The position numbers and the translations under genes are program-made. Below the pieces are notes generated by a model that made no database searches, was not told the origin of the DNA, and saw only the letters and a list, made by a program, of their open reading frames with translations. Below, piece by piece: positions 5,259 through 7,087 of a stretch of DNA of 7,087 nt. Source of the stretch: a bacterium (GTDB lineage: Bacteria; Armatimonadota; HRBIN16); contig JANWXG010000140.1 of the NCBI GenBank assembly GCA_025057335.1, positions 1-7,087 on the forward strand, read 5' to 3'. Numbering within the stretch: position 1 is the stretch's first letter; every line of letters starts with the position of its first letter.

Positions 5259-7087
5259 ATGGTGCGACGGGAAGACCGCTTGATGCGGGAGGCTCTGGAA
5301 CAGATGCCCGAGGCGGTGCTGGTCACGACGGTAACCCCTGCCCCGTCTGGTCCGACTGTTACTTACGTTAACTCCGCTTTCTCCAAGCTGACCGGCTACC
5401 TGCCAGAGGAGGTCGTTGGGCAGAACCCCCAGTTCCTGAGCGCTCCCCGCACGCAGCGAGCCTTGCACGAAGAGATACAGCGCGTCGCAGAGACGGCAAC
5501 CCCCTCCCGATGGCGCGATTTCCACCAGCGCAAAGGGGGAGAGGAGTTCCTGATGGAGGCGTCTGTGGCTCCTCTACGCGACCGCTCAGGCAACATCACG
5601 CATTGCATCGCCATCCTGCGCGACGTGACCGAAATCTGGCTTGTGGAGGACGCGCTCCGCCAGAATGAGCGCCTGCTACAGCACATCGCGGATACTCTGC
5701 CCGCGATACTGTTTATCTACGAGGTCAGGACAGGCAGATTGCTCTTTGTCAGCCAGGAGTCGCTAACTATCCTGGGCTACTCCTCTGATACCCTTGTCCA
5801 TGGCGAGATGCCACTGGAGCAGCTAGTGCATCCCGAAGACCGTCCCCTGGTGCAGCAACAGATGCTTCGGCTGCATCACGCTCCCGACGGGGCAATGGCA
5901 GAAGTAGAGTGCCGCGTGCAACACCAAACGGGCGAGTGGAAGTGGCTGATGCTGCGCACGACCGTGTTCGACCGGCTCACCGACGGGAGTGCCCGGCAGC
6001 TAGTGGGGGTAGCAGTGGACGTGACCGAGTCACGACGCCTGCGCGAGCAGCTGGCGCAATCCTCGAAGCTGGAGAGCCTGGGCAGGCTGGCGGGGGGAGT
6101 AGCGCACGACTTCAACAACCTGCTCACGGTCATTCAGAGCTATGCGGAGATCATGGAGGCAACGCTGCCGCATGAACATCCTGCTGCCGCCCACGTGGAG
6201 CATATCCTTCGGGCAGCCGAGCAGGCGAGTAACCTGACCAGCCAGATGCTGGCGTTTGCCCGGCGACGAATCATTTCACCGCACATCCTGCAGCTGAACG
6301 AGCTGGTGCGTGAAACGGAGCAGTTCCTGCGTCGCCTGTTGCCCGAAAACATCGAGCTCACCTTCGTCCTGCAACCTGACCTGTGGCAGGTGTACGCCGA
6401 CCCCACTCAGATTGAACAGGTTCTGCTAAACCTTACGCTGAACGCGCGCGATGCGATGCCAGAGGGAGGCAAGCTGACCGTGGAGACCACAAACGTCGTG
6501 CTGGATGAGGCATACGCTGCCCGCCATGCGGAGGTGCTTCCGGGCGAATACGTGATGCTGGCGGTGAGCGACACAGGCATCGGCATGGACGAACGCACGC
6601 TTGCGCACGTGTTCGAGCCGTTCTTTACCACCAAGGAGGCGGGTAAGGGCACGGGGCTGGGCTTGTCGACCTGCTACGGCATCGTTAAGCAGGCAGGGGG
6701 AAGCATCTGGGTGTACAGTGAGCCAGGTGAGGGCACGACGTTCAAGGTGTACTTGCCTCGCGCAGTGGGCACACCTGCTACCCTGCCCGAATATACCGAG
6801 CAACCGCGCCCGCTTGAGGGCAGCGAGACGATACTGTTTGTAGAGGATAACGAGGCAGTACGAGAGGTCGCAGTGGCTGCTCTGCGAAGGCACGGCTACC
6901 GGGTACTACAGGCAGCGAGCAGCGAGGAGGCGCTGGCGCTGATGCAGAACCTACAGGAAGAGATACACCTGATGGTCACGGATGTGGTAATGCCTGGCAT
7001 GAGTGGTGCAGCGCTCGCCGCCAGGTTGCGGGAGCAGCTTCCCCAGCTGAAGGTGCTTTATACTTCGGGTTACACCGAGAACGTGAT
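5259..7087 (+). CDS. PAS-PAS hybrid histidine kinase with receiver domain (3' end outside window)
   Basis: 609 codons are visible and the frame runs off the window. There is no signal peptide or membrane segment, so this is a soluble cytosolic sensor. PAS1 spans about 10-125, with YVNSAFSKLTGY at 36-47, GQNPQFL at 54-60 and a closing RDVTE. Pro57 sits where flavin-binding LOV domains have cysteine, so it is not a LOV photoreceptor. PAS2 spans about 138-257 and ends in DVTE. The dimerisation helix LGRLAGGVAHDFNNLL carries the phospho-accepting H283 (HPK4-like HDFNN type). The ATPase domain has the N box NARDA (N395, D398), G1 DTGIGM at 438-443, the F box FEPFFTTK from 452 and G2 GKGTGLGLS. The receiver begins about 524, with acidic E529/D530, phospho-acceptor D575 in TDVVMPGMSG and S603 as the switch residue. 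The conserved lysine lies past the window end. All catalytic residues visible are intact. Expected action is autophosphorylation at H283 and relay to D575. The signal and the output partner are unknown. Confidence 0.95.
   Translation, partial: MVRREDRLMREALEQMPEAVLVTTVTPAPSGPTVTYVNSAFSKLTGYLPEEVVGQNPQFLSAPRTQRALHEEIQRVAETATPSRWRDFHQRKGGEEFLMEASVAPLRDRSGNITHCIAILRDVTEIWLVEDALRQNERLLQHIADTLPAILFIYEVRTGRLLFVSQESLTILGYSSDTLVHGEMPLEQLVHPEDRPLVQQQMLRLHHAPDGAMAEVECRVQHQTGEWKWLMLRTTVFDRLTDGSARQLVGVAVDVTESRRLREQLAQSSKLESLGRLAGGVAHDFNNLLTVIQSYAEIMEATLPHEHPAAAHVEHILRAAEQASNLTSQMLAFARRRIISPHILQLNELVRETEQFLRRLLPENIELTFVLQPDLWQVYADPTQIEQVLLNLTLNARDAMPEGGKLTVETTNVVLDEAYAARHAEVLPGEYVMLAVSDTGIGMDERTLAHVFEPFFTTKEAGKGTGLGLSTCYGIVKQAGGSIWVYSEPGEGTTFKVYLPRAVGTPATLPEYTEQPRPLEGSETILFVEDNEAVREVAVAALRRHGYRVLQAASSEEALALMQNLQEEIHLMVTDVVMPGMSGAALAARLREQLPQLKVLYTSGYTENV

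Overview
The window reads as an ordinary chromosomal stretch of a GC-rich, Gram-negative-type bacterium. Evidence for an outer envelope is the heptose-7-phosphate kinase and a secreted beta-rich protein. Dispersed hairpin repeats of the 'SERSEES' type and the look of the proteins suggest an Armatimonadota-like or similar environmental lineage, but that placement is an inference and is weak. No transposase, integrase, phage gene or CRISPR array is visible.

Layout. Positions 1-393 are non-coding and hold three inverted repeats: a long hairpin at 17-91, a perfect short one at 142-159 and a near-perfect one at 328-344. A plus-strand cluster follows: a stand-alone D-glycero-beta-D-manno-heptose-7-phosphate kinase (394-1407), a 620-residue secreted protein of unknown function (1422-3284) and an ArgA-like GNAT acetyltransferase (3297-3767). 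Gaps of 12-14 bases suggest one transcript. On the minus strand, tail to tail with this cluster, lies tRNA-Ser(GGA) (3788-3880) with its CCA encoded and a consensus-like promoter just upstream. Behind it on the same strand is a 343-residue protein of a widespread but uncharacterised aromatic-rich family (3993-5024). Diverging from that gene is a cytosolic PAS-PAS hybrid histidine kinase with a receiver domain (5259 to the window end, incomplete).

The most interesting element is the 5' leader of the kinase. An extended -10 promoter (TGCTATAAT, 5113-5121) puts the transcription start near 5127-5129. A 12-bp closing stem (5127-5139 with 5217-5228) begins exactly there and encloses about 77 nucleotides with a further hairpin. 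A strong Shine-Dalgarno and the kinase ATG follow. This is what a riboswitch or other cis-regulatory RNA looks like, and it matches no class I can recall.

How the genes work together: the kinase makes an ADP-heptose precursor for surface glycans and the secreted protein would act in the envelope, so the first two may be linked by envelope biogenesis. The acetyltransferase (arginine pathway or a related amino-acid acetylation) has no obvious link. The hybrid kinase probably senses a cytosolic signal through its PAS domains. Its partner is not in the window.
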